Of a stretch of DNA of 64,000 nucleotides, positions 7,903 to 16,130 are shown one piece after another; position 1 is the first letter of the stretch; each line of letters starts with the position of its first letter. A program made the position numbers and the translations under genes. The notes under the pieces were generated by a model. The model was not told the origin of the DNA. It saw only the letters and a program-made list of their open reading frames with translations, and ran no database searches. Origin of the DNA: G963666895 sp963666895 (GTDB lineage: Bacteria; Desulfobacterota; Desulfovibrionia; Desulfovibrionales; Desulfovibrionaceae); contig CAXXNS010000009.1 of the NCBI GenBank assembly GCA_963666895.2, positions 1 to 64,000 of the forward strand. The letters run 5' to 3'.

Positions 7903-8319
7903 TCAGCGGGGGAAGAAGCGGCTGTGGGCCACGGCCAGGCAGAAGTCCTCCACCACGGCCACGCCGGAGCCCTCCAGGACGGCCTCGGCCTCCGGGCTGG
8001 TCACGCCCTGCTGCATCCAGAACAGGATGGGCCGGGGGGTCATGGCCAGGACCTCGCGGGCATGGGCCGGGCAGTGCTCCGGGGCCCGGAACAGGTCCAC
8101 CAGGTCCACGGGCTCGGGGATGTCGGCCAGGCTCGGGTAGGTGGTCAACCCCCAGACGTCCTTGCGCTTGGGGTGGACCGGGATGACCTTGTAGCCCTGC
8201 TCGATGAGGTAACGGCCCACTCCGTCCACGGGCCGCGAGGGCTTGTCCACCGCGCCCACGATGGCGATGGCCTTGACCTTGGAGAGCAGCGCGGTTAGCT
8301 CTTTGTCACTGGGTTGCAT
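7903..8319 (-). CDS. CoA-binding (YccU-like) protein
   Basis: A 138-residue Rossmann-fold protein. IAIVGAVDKPSRPVDGVGRYL and the VIPVHPKRKDVWG segment match the CoA_binding_2 family, a stand-alone version of the succinyl-CoA ligase nucleotide-binding domain. The family binds CoA-like ligands in vitro, but its role is not established. I chose the internal ATG (MQPSDKEL) because AGGAT precedes it and the 14 residues before it are not conserved-looking. It heads the three-gene cluster with the YkgJ and J-domain genes. Confidence 0.75.
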   Translation of the reverse strand: MQPSDKELTALLSKVKAIAIVGAVDKPSRPVDGVGRYLIEQGYKVIPVHPKRKDVWGLTTYPSLADIPEPVDLVDLFRAPEHCPAHAREVLAMTPRPILFWMQQGVTSPEAEAVLEGSGVAVVEDFCLAVAHSRFFPR

Positions 8320-8420
8320 GGCAATAATCCTCGTTTGATTCGGCTCGCAAGCGTACTCCAATCCGCTGTGAATGCCTAGCCCCGGGCGCTGCCGTCCGTT
8401 CCCGCCACATAGGAGTCGTC

Positions 8421-9644
8421 ATGGTTCAGGAAGTCTACCACCTGTCGCGCCACGAACTGGAACTGCGCTGGTCCAAGGCCCGCGCCGCCCTGGCCGAACT
8501 GGCCCCGGAAGCGGGCGGCCTGCTCGTGTTCCAGCGTATGCACATCTACTGGCTCACCGGCACCCTGGCCATGGGCGCCTGCTGGCTGCCGCTCGAAGGC
8601 GAGCCCGTGCTCTTCTGCCGCAAGGGCATCGAGCGGGCCCGGGCCGAGAGCGCGGTGCGGTCCATCGTGGAGTTCCGGTCCTTCAAGGATTTGTCGCCCC
8701 TGGCCAAGGAGGCGGGCAACCCCCTGGCCAAGACCGTGGCCGTGCAGACGGCCGGGCTGTCCTGGCAGATGGGGGACATGCTCAAGGCCCGGGTCACGGA
8801 CACGGCCTTCGTGCCCGGGGACACGGCCCTGGCCGTGGCCCAGTCCGTGAAGACCGGCTTCGAACTGGACGTCCTGCGCCGCTGCGGGGCCAAGCACCAC
8901 CAAGCGCTCCACGACCTGCTGCCCGGCCGCATCGCCCCGGGCATGACCGAGCAGGAGATCGCCCACATCTCCTGGGAGGTGTTCTACTCCCTGGGCCACA
9001 TGGGGCACATGCGCATGCAGTCGTTCGGCGAGGAGATATTCCTGGGCCACGTGTCGGCCGGGGAGTCGGGCAACCACTCCAGCGCCTTCAACGGCCCCCT
9101 GGGCGTGGTGGGCGAGCACCCGGCCATCCCCTACATGGGCTCGGCCGAGATCACCTGGCAGCCGGGCTCGGTGCTGGCCTGCGACATCGGCTTCTCCCTG
9201 GAGGGTTACTGCACGGACAAGACCCAGGTCTATTTCGCCGGGCCCGGGTCGGTCCTGCCCGACGAACTCCGCCGGGCCCACGACTTCTGCATCCGGATCC
9301 AGGCCAGGGCGGCCGAGACGGCCAAACCGGGCAATACCCCGGCCCAGGTCTGGCAGGCGTCCCTGGAACTGGCCGAGAGCGAGGGCATGATGGAGGGGTT
9401 CATGGGCCAGGGCGGCAACAAGGTGCCCTTTGTGGGCCACGGCATCGGTCTGGCCATCGATACCTATCCGCCCCTGGCCGCCGGGTTCGACCGGCCCCTG
9501 GAAGCGGGCTGCGTCCTGGCCATCGAGCCCAAGCAGGCCGTGCCCGGGCTGGGCATGGTCGGGGTGGAGAACACCTTCGAGGTGCGCGAAGGCGGCGCGG
9601 CCTGCATCACGGGCGACGAGTACGAAATCGTCTGCGTGGAGTAG
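8421..9644 (+). CDS. M24 family metallopeptidase (Xaa-Pro aminopeptidase-like)
   Basis: A 407-residue protein with a creatinase-like N-terminal domain and a C-terminal pita-bread catalytic domain. The five metal ligands can be placed: Asp in LACDIGFSL and in YCTDKTQVYF, His in VGHGIGLAID, Glu in LAIEPKQAV and in GVENTFEV. It should therefore be an active di-metal aminopeptidase cutting near proline, in the cytoplasm (no signal peptide). It is a lone gene diverging from the CoA-binding protein, and its stop is two bases from the convergent gene's end. Confidence 0.88.
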   Translation: MVQEVYHLSRHELELRWSKARAALAELAPEAGGLLVFQRMHIYWLTGTLAMGACWLPLEGEPVLFCRKGIERARAESAVRSIVEFRSFKDLSPLAKEAGNPLAKTVAVQTAGLSWQMGDMLKARVTDTAFVPGDTALAVAQSVKTGFELDVLRRCGAKHHQALHDLLPGRIAPGMTEQEIAHISWEVFYSLGHMGHMRMQSFGEEIFLGHVSAGESGNHSSAFNGPLGVVGEHPAIPYMGSAEITWQPGSVLACDIGFSLEGYCTDKTQVYFAGPGSVLPDELRRAHDFCIRIQARAAETAKPGNTPAQVWQASLELAESEGMMEGFMGQGGNKVPFVGHGIGLAIDTYPPLAAGFDRPLEAGCVLAIEPKQAVPGLGMVGVENTFEVREGGAACITGDEYEIVCVE

Positions 9645-9646
9645 GC

Positions 9647-10090
9647 TCAAACCGCCAGCACGTCCTCCAGGCATTGGGCCGCGTCCCGGACCACTCCGGG
9701 ACAGAGGTCGGCCAGGATTTTCTTTTCCCTGAGCATGGGCCAGTCCTCCGGGACGTTGTAGCCTTCCTTGGCCAGGATGTCCCTGCACTGCGTGGAGCCC
9801 CGCCGTTCCTGGAAGCGTTTCAGGAACAGGGCGGTGGCCTCGTAGACCATCTTCTGGCGTTCCTTGTCCGTGTTGTCCGGATCGGCCAGGATCAGGCCGA
9901 GCAGGATGCAGGCGCCGTTGACCGCGCCGCAGACGTTCCCGGTCAGGCCGAGTCCGCCGCCCAGCCCCGCGCCCAGCCGCACGGCCAGGGTCCGGTCCAG
10001 CCCGTAGTCCGGGCCAAAGGCGGCCAGCATGGACTGGGAGCAGGACATCCCCGAGATCAACAGTTCCGCAGCGTATTCAGCCTTGCTCAT
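9647..10090 (-). CDS. C_GCAxxG_C_C family redox-type protein
   Basis: A 147-residue protein. The family name pattern is visible as the Cys in GMSCSQ, then VCGAVNGACILLG, then two more in STQCRDI and ADLCPG, plus a late Cys. These proteins are thought to bind a metal or take part in redox chemistry, but no reaction is known. The start overlaps the stop of the upstream membrane protein gene by four bases (ATGA), so the two are translationally coupled and probably work together. Confidence 0.85.
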   Translation of the reverse strand: MSKAEYAAELLISGMSCSQSMLAAFGPDYGLDRTLAVRLGAGLGGGLGLTGNVCGAVNGACILLGLILADPDNTDKERQKMVYEATALFLKRFQERRGSTQCRDILAKEGYNVPEDWPMLREKKILADLCPGVVRDAAQCLEDVLAV

Positions 10091-10815
10091 GATTCCTCCT
10101 CGTCCGATCCGGTCGGGGTCGGGCTCTCCTGTTCGGCCTGGATCGCCTGGGCCTCCATTTCCTGGTCCATGTCCACTCGGCAGAGGGTCACGCCCATGAG
10201 CAGGAACAGGGTCAGCAGGTTCTGGACCAGGGTCACGGCCACGGCCCCGGGGATGCTGAGAGATTGGTCCATGCGGGACAGGATGATGCCGCCCAGCACG
10301 GCCAGGCCCGGGTTGGCCAGGGCCATGCCCAGGGCCCATTTCCGGGTGCGCATGAACAGGGCGCGCATGGACTGCACCCCGACAATGAAGTCGCGTCCGG
10401 CCGCGGCGGCCAGGAAATAGGTCATGATGATATTCTGGGCCGCGGTCAGGAGCAGGACGGCCAGGGAGCCGACCACCGCGCCCAGGTACATCAGGGGCAT
10501 GGCCAGCACGGAACCGGCGATGTTCACGGCCACGCCCATGACGAAGTAGTAGGCGAAGAGCCACAGGCTGCCGACAAAGAAGCGCTTGACCAGGGGGTCG
10601 TCCGTGAGCCCGGCCATCTGGCTCCAGGCCGCGTAGGCGAATCCGGCCATGAAGTAGAGCTTGCCCATGCGGATGGCCGTCTGGGCCCAGGATTCCGGGG
10701 ACAGGGGCTGGAGGTAGTCCAGGCCGACCAGCAGGGCGGCCGCCCCCAGCCAGGGCAGGAGCAGCCCCTGGGACGCGAGCATGGTGCGTTGGAACAGGGA
10801 GTTGTTTGATGCCAC
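10087..10815 (-). CDS. Multi-pass membrane protein of unknown function
   Basis: A 242-residue protein with about five or six hydrophobic helices, then a hydrophilic acidic tail (from about residue 212, ending in SDEEES). I see no catalytic motif and do not assign a family. Coupling by a 4-base overlap with the C_GCAxxG_C_C gene suggests a membrane partner for that soluble Cys-rich protein; this is inference only. Confidence 0.65.
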   Translation of the reverse strand: MASNNSLFQRTMLASQGLLLPWLGAAALLVGLDYLQPLSPESWAQTAIRMGKLYFMAGFAYAAWSQMAGLTDDPLVKRFFVGSLWLFAYYFVMGVAVNIAGSVLAMPLMYLGAVVGSLAVLLLTAAQNIIMTYFLAAAAGRDFIVGVQSMRALFMRTRKWALGMALANPGLAVLGGIILSRMDQSLSIPGAVAVTLVQNLLTLFLLMGVTLCRVDMDQEMEAQAIQAEQESPTPTGSDEEES

Positions 10816-10892
10816 GGGTTCTCCTCGGGCGGGAAGGGGTTGAATCGGTTTCGTCCCTTCCCTTACCCGGGGAGTGTGGATCGTTCAAGCGG

Positions 10893-12050
10893 TCATGATG
10901 GGCGATTTTTCCTGGCCAGGCTTCTGTACGCCGCGCTGAGCCCCCAGGGCAGCAGGGTGGACACCGCCAGGACGATGGCGAACTTGAGCAGGGCCGCGAG
11001 GGTGCTGGACATCAGGAGCCATTGCGTGACCACGCAGACCGGCAGGTGCATCAGGTAGATGTCGTAGGACGAGGCGGCCAGGCTGGCGGTCATGGAACCG
11101 GGCCTGCCTGCGAACCGTTGGAACAGGGCCAGCAGCAGGCCCAGCCAGGCCAGGCAGAAGAACACGCGAAGGCTGGACTGGAGCAGGCCGAGATGGAAGG
11201 GCAGGGGCGTGGCGGTCATGAGCAGGGCCGGCGAGACCGCGAGGAACAAGGCCAGCATGGTCACCGAAGCGGCCAGCCAGGCCCAGAGCGGACCGGGCAG
11301 CCTGCCGTTTCGCAGCCACCCTCCCTGGTACGCGGCCACGCCCAAAAGGAAGAAGCCCAGGTACAGGGGAATCCGGACCGGCTGGAAGAGCAGCCAGCCC
11401 AGGTTCAGCCAGGACCATTCCATCATGGTCGTGCCCAGACCGGCCATGGCCAGGGCCATGAGCAGTCCGGCCAGGGCCAGGGCCGACAGGCTGCGTCCCG
11501 GATTCGAGGGCTCCCGCCGGACCTTGCCCCTGGGAACCAGGGCGTAGAGCAGGAAAAAGCAGAGCAGCAGGGAAATGAACCAGACGTGGAACTGGCTGAA
11601 CTGGAAGCCGTATTGGGAGTAGTCCGGCATGCCCTGGACCAGATGCGCCTCGGGAACGAGCGCGCGGGAGAGATAGTCGATCCAGTAGGACGGCAGGGGC
11701 GGTACGGGCAGGTTCCTGGTGGTCATGGCGATCCAGGGGATGATGGGGATCAGGCAGGCGCAGACCAGCACCAGGGGCAGGCCCAGGCGGCGGAGCTTGG
11801 CGCGGACGAACCGCCATCTTCCCCGGGCGTCCAGGGAGGGCGGGGCGAAGTATCCGGCCAGGAAGAACAGCACGGGCAAGGGGAAGACGTCCAGGAGCAG
11901 GGTCAGGACGTCGATTCCGGGCACGGAAGAGCTGTCCGGCGCGTACCACCACACGGCCCATTGGCTGTAGGCCATAGCGGCATGGAGCACGACAATGGCC
12001 AGGACCAGGGCGCTGCGCAGACTGTCGAGGTGATGGAGACGGTTATTCAT
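10893..12050 (-). CDS. Acyltransferase family 3 (OafA/OPG-type) membrane protein
   Basis: A 385-residue integral membrane protein with about ten helices. The N-terminus HHLDSLRSALVLAIVVLHAA carries the family's first-helix Arg and the catalytic-type His. Such enzymes move acetyl, succinyl or similar groups onto glycans, lipids or antibiotics from the cytoplasm to the outer leaflet. The start overlaps the end of the TetR-type gene by eight bases, so the regulator and the enzyme form one operon and the enzyme is probably induced when the regulator releases its operator. Confidence 0.82.
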   Translation of the reverse strand: MNNRLHHLDSLRSALVLAIVVLHAAMAYSQWAVWWYAPDSSSVPGIDVLTLLLDVFPLPVLFFLAGYFAPPSLDARGRWRFVRAKLRRLGLPLVLVCACLIPIIPWIAMTTRNLPVPPLPSYWIDYLSRALVPEAHLVQGMPDYSQYGFQFSQFHVWFISLLLCFFLLYALVPRGKVRREPSNPGRSLSALALAGLLMALAMAGLGTTMMEWSWLNLGWLLFQPVRIPLYLGFFLLGVAAYQGGWLRNGRLPGPLWAWLAASVTMLALFLAVSPALLMTATPLPFHLGLLQSSLRVFFCLAWLGLLLALFQRFAGRPGSMTASLAASSYDIYLMHLPVCVVTQWLLMSSTLAALLKFAIVLAVSTLLPWGLSAAYRSLARKNRPS

Positions 12051-12705
12051 GGTTTTCTCCCTGGTTGGCGGCGAGATTGTTTCGGGTGCCCTGGATTCCG
12101 GCCAGGGCGAAATGGAAGGCGTGGTCGATGAATCTGTCCAGTTGCTCCGTGACCGCGGCCTGGAAGAAACTTTCGGCCGCGGGCCAGACCACCGCGGGAT
12201 AGAGCAGCGGCCCCAGGACGCTGACCAGGCAATGCCCGGCAGTGGTCTGGTCGGCGTTTGGGCCGAGCAGCTCCAGGATCAGGTTCATGAATCGTTCGGT
12301 CTGGGGGGCCACCAGATGCTGCGTGGCCTCGGCCAGAAACGGGGAGGGATGCACCATCTCGGACAGGAAGATGGTTGTGAACTCGCGGCCAAGGGGCTGC
12401 TCCGCATAGAGCAGGGAGCAGTAGATACGCACGTACCGGCGCAGCCGTTCCTCAGGAGGCAGGTCGGGCGGCGCGTCCGCGTCCGCCTCGTCCCAGCGCT
12501 TGCCCAGTTCGCCGAACATGGCCTCCAGGATGGTCCGGTACAGCCCTTCCTTGCCGTTGAAGTAATAGTTGATGGCGTTGAGGTTGGCGGCTTCGGCGTC
12601 CCGGCAGATGTCCCGCACCGTGGCGCCCTTGTAGCCCTTGGCTGCGAACAGCCGCACTCCGGCCAGGAATATCCGTAGCTTGGTGTTGTCGATGGTCGGG
12701 TCCAC
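12043..12705 (-). CDS. TetR/AcrR family transcriptional regulator
   Basis: A 220-residue protein with an N-terminal helix-turn-helix (ATVRDICRDAEAANLNAINYYF) and a ligand-binding C-terminal region of the CerR/DUF1956 kind. The family are mostly repressors released by small molecules. The ATG is preceded by GGAGGGG, which touches a 31-base palindrome (12714-12744) that should be its own operator. It is followed at an eight-base overlap by the acyltransferase gene. The iron alcohol dehydrogenase upstream on the same strand might be a second target, though it ends before the operator. Confidence 0.88.
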   Translation of the reverse strand: MDPTIDNTKLRIFLAGVRLFAAKGYKGATVRDICRDAEAANLNAINYYFNGKEGLYRTILEAMFGELGKRWDEADADAPPDLPPEERLRRYVRIYCSLLYAEQPLGREFTTIFLSEMVHPSPFLAEATQHLVAPQTERFMNLILELLGPNADQTTAGHCLVSVLGPLLYPAVVWPAAESFFQAAVTEQLDRFIDHAFHFALAGIQGTRNNLAANQGENHE

Positions 12706-12713
12706 GGCCCCTC

Positions 12714-12744
12714 CTAATACAAACGTTTAATGCATTTGTATTAG
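12714..12744 (-). promoter_or_regulatory. Probable TetR operator (10-base perfect palindrome)
   Basis: CTAATACAAA (12714-12723) is the exact reverse complement of TTTGTATTAG (12735-12744), with an 11-base centre. It lies right against the ribosome site of the TetR gene and is markedly AT-rich in a GC-rich region. Confidence 0.65.
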
Positions 12745-12809
12745 AAGTGGGACAAGATGTCAAACCGTGCGCAACAGCTTTTCGTGATTGGGAAAATTTT
12801 TTGAGTCGA

Positions 12810-14000
12810 TCAGCTCAGAGCGGCGCGCAGCACGGCCACCACGTCGTCGCGCACCATGTTGCCCGGGGTGATCTCGAACAGTGCGCCCATGGTCTGGTAG
12901 GCGTTGTCGGCCAGGGTTTCGGCGTCCTCGGGCTTGAAGCCCCAGTCGGCCAGCCGTTCGTTGGCCATGCCCACCCGGCCCAGGAGCTCGTCCAGGGCGG
13001 CCAGGAACGCGGCCGGGCGCTCGGCCTCGGGCAGCTCGTCCACCTCGTCCACGCCCATGGCCAGGGCCAGGTCGTCGAACCGCTCCGGGGACTTTTGGGA
13101 CAGCCGGGCGAAGTACGGCCTGGACAGTATGGCCAGGCCCAGCCCGTGGGGCAGGTCCGGCCTGGCGGCGGACAGGGCGTGTTCCAGGGAGTGCTGGGAG
13201 GTGGCTCCGGCCTGGCCCAGGACCATGCCCGCGGCCAGGGCGGCCCAGGACAGGATGGTCCGGGCGCGCAGATTGTCCGGCTCCTCCACGGCCAGGGGCA
13301 GGGTGTGGCTGATGAGGTGCGCGGCCTCCAGGGCCAGCATGTCGGTCAGGGGCTGGCGGCGCAGGCTCAGGTAGCCCTCCACCGCGTGGAACAGGGCGTC
13401 CAGCCCGGTCAGGGCGGTCAGCCTCGGGGGCATGGACAGGGTCAACTCCGGGTCCACCACGGCCAGGGCGGGGTAGGTGGACTGATGGCGCAACGAGGGC
13501 TTTTCCGTGCCGCCGGACCGGGAGATCACCAGGCCCGGCGCGGTCTCCGAGCCCGTGCCCGCGGTGGTGGGGACGGCGATGATGGGCAGGGCCGGATTTT
13601 CGATTTCCCTGCCCTTGCCCGAGCCCGTGGCCATGTAGTCCCAGATGGAGCCCTCGTTGGCCGCGCACAGGGCCACTCCCTTGGCCGTGTCGATGGCGCT
13701 GCCCCCGCCCAGGCCGACCACCATGTCCACGCCCATGTCGCGGCAAATGGCCGCGGCCTCGTCCACCTGGTCGGATTCCGGGTTGGGCGTGACCTTGTCG
13801 TAGACCAGGCTTTTGACGCCCTGGGCCGAGAGATAACCCTGCGTTCGGGCCAGATAGCCGCGCTTGAGCATGGTTCCGCCCTTGGTGATGACGATCAGGG
13901 CCTTGTCGCCCCGGGGCAGGAAGGGCGTGGTGCTCAGCTCCTCCAGGGAGCCGTTGCCGAACAGGATGCGCGTGGGTAGATGGAACTGGAAATTGAGCAT
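12810..14000 (-). CDS. Iron-containing alcohol dehydrogenase
   Basis: A 396-residue group III alcohol dehydrogenase. The NAD-binding GLGGGSAIDTAKG and the TAGTGSE segment are present. Metal ligands can be placed: Asp and His in TGLDALFHAVEG, His in SQHSLEHALSA, His in DLPHGLGLA. It would interconvert alcohols and aldehydes with NAD(P)H in the cytoplasm; substrate cannot be read from sequence. Iron alcohol dehydrogenases are prominent in ethanol oxidation in sulfate reducers. It starts 15 bases after dsbD on the same strand. Confidence 0.92.
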   Translation of the reverse strand: MLNFQFHLPTRILFGNGSLEELSTTPFLPRGDKALIVITKGGTMLKRGYLARTQGYLSAQGVKSLVYDKVTPNPESDQVDEAAAICRDMGVDMVVGLGGGSAIDTAKGVALCAANEGSIWDYMATGSGKGREIENPALPIIAVPTTAGTGSETAPGLVISRSGGTEKPSLRHQSTYPALAVVDPELTLSMPPRLTALTGLDALFHAVEGYLSLRRQPLTDMLALEAAHLISHTLPLAVEEPDNLRARTILSWAALAAGMVLGQAGATSQHSLEHALSAARPDLPHGLGLAILSRPYFARLSQKSPERFDDLALAMGVDEVDELPEAERPAAFLAALDELLGRVGMANERLADWGFKPEDAETLADNAYQTMGALFEITPGNMVRDDVVAVLRAALS

Positions 14001-14015
14001 GGATTCTCCGGAATA

Positions 14016-15872
14016 CTATGGATTGTGAATGGCCTGGTCCAGGGCCCGTTCCACCTGGGAAGCGGTGAACAGGTCGCGCAGGATCAGGGGATTGTTCGCC
14101 TTGCCTCCGGCCGGGAACACGGCCAGGGCCGGGATGGAGCGCAGGCCCAGGGCCTTGAGCAGGGCCTCGCCGGCCGGGAAGTTTTCGGACAGGTCCACGC
14201 GGATGGCCCGGACCCCGAAGTCGGCTTCCCACTTGGCCACTTTGGCGTCGGCCAGGGTGGTGGTCTCCAGAAGCTTGCACGTGGGGCACCAGTCCGCGGT
14301 GAAGTCCACCATCAGGATTTCTTCACCCAGCACCTCGTCGAATACGGCCGGGTCGAATGCTTCCCAGGGGTCCGCGCCGGAGCGCGGGTTCAGGGCCCAG
14401 AGCATGGAGCCGATGACCAGGGCCAGGGCCAGCCCCTTGAGCAGCAGAGGCCTGAATCGCGACAGCCCGGTGCCGGACTCGCGCCACAGCCAGGCGGCCA
14501 CGCCGGTGGCCCAGAGCACGATGAGCGCGTGGATCAGCAGGGAGGAGGGCAGGATGTTCAGCAGGTAGATGCAGGTGGCCATGAGGAACAGGCCCACGCC
14601 TTTTTCCACGTACCAGGTCCAGGCTCCGGGCCTGGGAAAGGCGCGGGCCAGGCCCGGGAAGGCGGCCAGCCCCAGGTAGGGCGCGGACATGCCCAGGCCC
14701 ACCCCGAGGAAGACCACGGCCACCACCCCTGGGGGCTGGGCCAGGGACCAGGACAGCACCCCGCCCAGGAAGGGACCGGAGCAGGGCGTGGCCAGCAGGG
14801 TGGCCAGCAGGCCGGTGAGCAGGGCCTGGGTCCGGGGATTCTTGGCCTTGCGGTCGAACTTGAGGTCCACCACGGGCAAATGGAAGACCCCGAGCATGGA
14901 CAGGGCCAGGGCGAAGACCACCACGGTGATGGTCAGGACCGAACCGGGGTTCTGGAACAGCTCGCCCCAGGCCAGGCCGGTCAGGCCGAGCAGCCCGGCC
15001 AGGAACAGGAAATACAGGAGCACGCCCAGGGCGAAGAACAGGGAGTGGCTGCGGATTTTCCGCTGCCGGGCGGCCTTGTCCGCGCCCGTGGCTGAGAGCA
15101 TCCCGGCCAGCTTGATGGACACCACGGGCAGCACGCAGGGCATGACGTTGAGGATCAACCCGGCCAGCATGCCCAGGAGCACGGCCGACAGGATGCCTTT
15201 GATCTCGGCCGAGGATTGCAGGGACTTGGGCGTGAAAATCCACTGGGCCGTTTCATTGCTCACGGGCTTGAAGGTCGGCCCGGACGTTGTCTTGGTTTTG
15301 CCCGGGCCGCGCTCCAGGGCGTCCAGGAATTCGGGCCACCAGGGCTGGTATTGGGCGGGCTGGGCGGCCACGGCCTGGTCCAGGGACACGGCCAAGTCCG
15401 CGGAAAGCCGGGGCTCGGCGCAGCGGGTGTCCTGGCACAGGACCAGTTCCAGGCTGGCGGACAGGGCCAGGGGCGGCTTCAGGTCCGGCGGCAGGGGCAG
15501 GTAGATCCGGAACGGGCCCTGGTAGGTCAGGATGGTGACGGCAGGGTCGAAGGTGTCCTGCTTGGGCTTGCCCGAGGGGTAGTACGCGGGCAGGGCGTCC
15601 GCGCTGTCGGGGGACTTGGCTGTGAGGATGACGGGCCGCTTGTTGGGTCCGGGGTCCGGGTTGGCGTAGGTGTACCAGCCCGGGTCCGGGGTCACGGTCA
15701 GCACCGCCAGCAGCCGGGTGTCTGTTCCGGCTTCGGCCTGGGCCTTTTCGTCCAGACGGAAGACCTCCCAGGACAGGCTGACCGGTCCCTGGTCCAGTTG
15801 GGCCTGGGCCGGGGCATGGAACGTTCCCAGCAGGGCGGCCAAGAGCAGGAAGGAAAGCAAAGCGCGGCGCAT
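14016..15872 (-). CDS. dsbD: Thiol:disulfide interchange protein DsbD
   Basis: A 618-residue protein with all three DsbD parts: a signal peptide (cut near APAQA) and a periplasmic Ig-like alpha domain with Cys residues in VLCQDTRCAEP, an eight-helix CcdA-like membrane domain containing MPCVLPVV and ATPCSGP, and a C-terminal thioredoxin-like domain with WCPTCK. It carries electrons from cytoplasmic thioredoxin to periplasmic thiol proteins such as those used in cytochrome c maturation, which fits a cytochrome-rich sulfate reducer. No obvious break or loss of key Cys. Confidence 0.92.
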   Translation of the reverse strand: MRRALLSFLLLAALLGTFHAPAQAQLDQGPVSLSWEVFRLDEKAQAEAGTDTRLLAVLTVTPDPGWYTYANPDPGPNKRPVILTAKSPDSADALPAYYPSGKPKQDTFDPAVTILTYQGPFRIYLPLPPDLKPPLALSASLELVLCQDTRCAEPRLSADLAVSLDQAVAAQPAQYQPWWPEFLDALERGPGKTKTTSGPTFKPVSNETAQWIFTPKSLQSSAEIKGILSAVLLGMLAGLILNVMPCVLPVVSIKLAGMLSATGADKAARQRKIRSHSLFFALGVLLYFLFLAGLLGLTGLAWGELFQNPGSVLTITVVVFALALSMLGVFHLPVVDLKFDRKAKNPRTQALLTGLLATLLATPCSGPFLGGVLSWSLAQPPGVVAVVFLGVGLGMSAPYLGLAAFPGLARAFPRPGAWTWYVEKGVGLFLMATCIYLLNILPSSLLIHALIVLWATGVAAWLWRESGTGLSRFRPLLLKGLALALVIGSMLWALNPRSGADPWEAFDPAVFDEVLGEEILMVDFTADWCPTCKLLETTTLADAKVAKWEADFGVRAIRVDLSENFPAGEALLKALGLRSIPALAVFPAGGKANNPLILRDLFTASQVERALDQAIHNP

Positions 15873-15953
15873 CTGCCAGATGGACCAGAAACCGGCACCA
15901 AGGTCAAGGGAGGGAAGGCTTGCGTCCGGATGAAAAACAAGGGTAGATTCTTC

Positions 15954-15982
15954 TTGACTTGCCGGGCCGGGATGGCTATCAA
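15954..15982 (+). promoter_or_regulatory. Sigma-70 promoter of tRNA-Lys
   Basis: TTGACT (15954-15959) and TATCAA (15977-15982) with a 17-base spacer. The expected transcript start is a few bases before the tRNA 5' end. Confidence 0.7.
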
Positions 15983-15995
15983 AACTCCCTCGTTC

Positions 15996-16071
15996 GGGCC
16001 ACTAGCTCAATTGGCAGAGCAGCGGACTCTTAATCCGGAGGTTCAAGGTTCGATTCCTTGGTGGCCCACCA
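15996..16071 (+). tRNA. tRNA-Lys (anticodon CTT)
   Basis: A complete 76-base cloverleaf. The acceptor arms are GGGCCAC and GTGGCCC, the anticodon stem-loop is CGGACTCTTAATCCG with CTT in place, and the T arm has GGTTCGATTCC. The CCA end is encoded. It has its own promoter upstream and a terminator directly after. Confidence 0.96.
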
Positions 16072-16077
16072 GACGAC

Positions 16078-16110
16078 AAAGGGGTCGGCGTCTTAGACGC
16101 CGACCCCTTT
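16078..16110. terminator. Strong bidirectional terminator after tRNA-Lys
   Basis: A 15-base perfect stem (16078-16092/16096-16110) with a TTA loop, followed on the plus strand by Ts. It separates the tRNA from the convergent lipoprotein gene ending at 16131 and could serve both. Confidence 0.9.
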
Positions 16111-16130
16111 TTCTGTCGCTTGTCCGGCGC

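Noticed and set aside
16078..16110. A perfect inverted repeat beside a tRNA, possibly an integration end
   Set aside because: It is a terminator hairpin with Ts; no direct repeat of the tRNA 3' end or integrase gene was seen.
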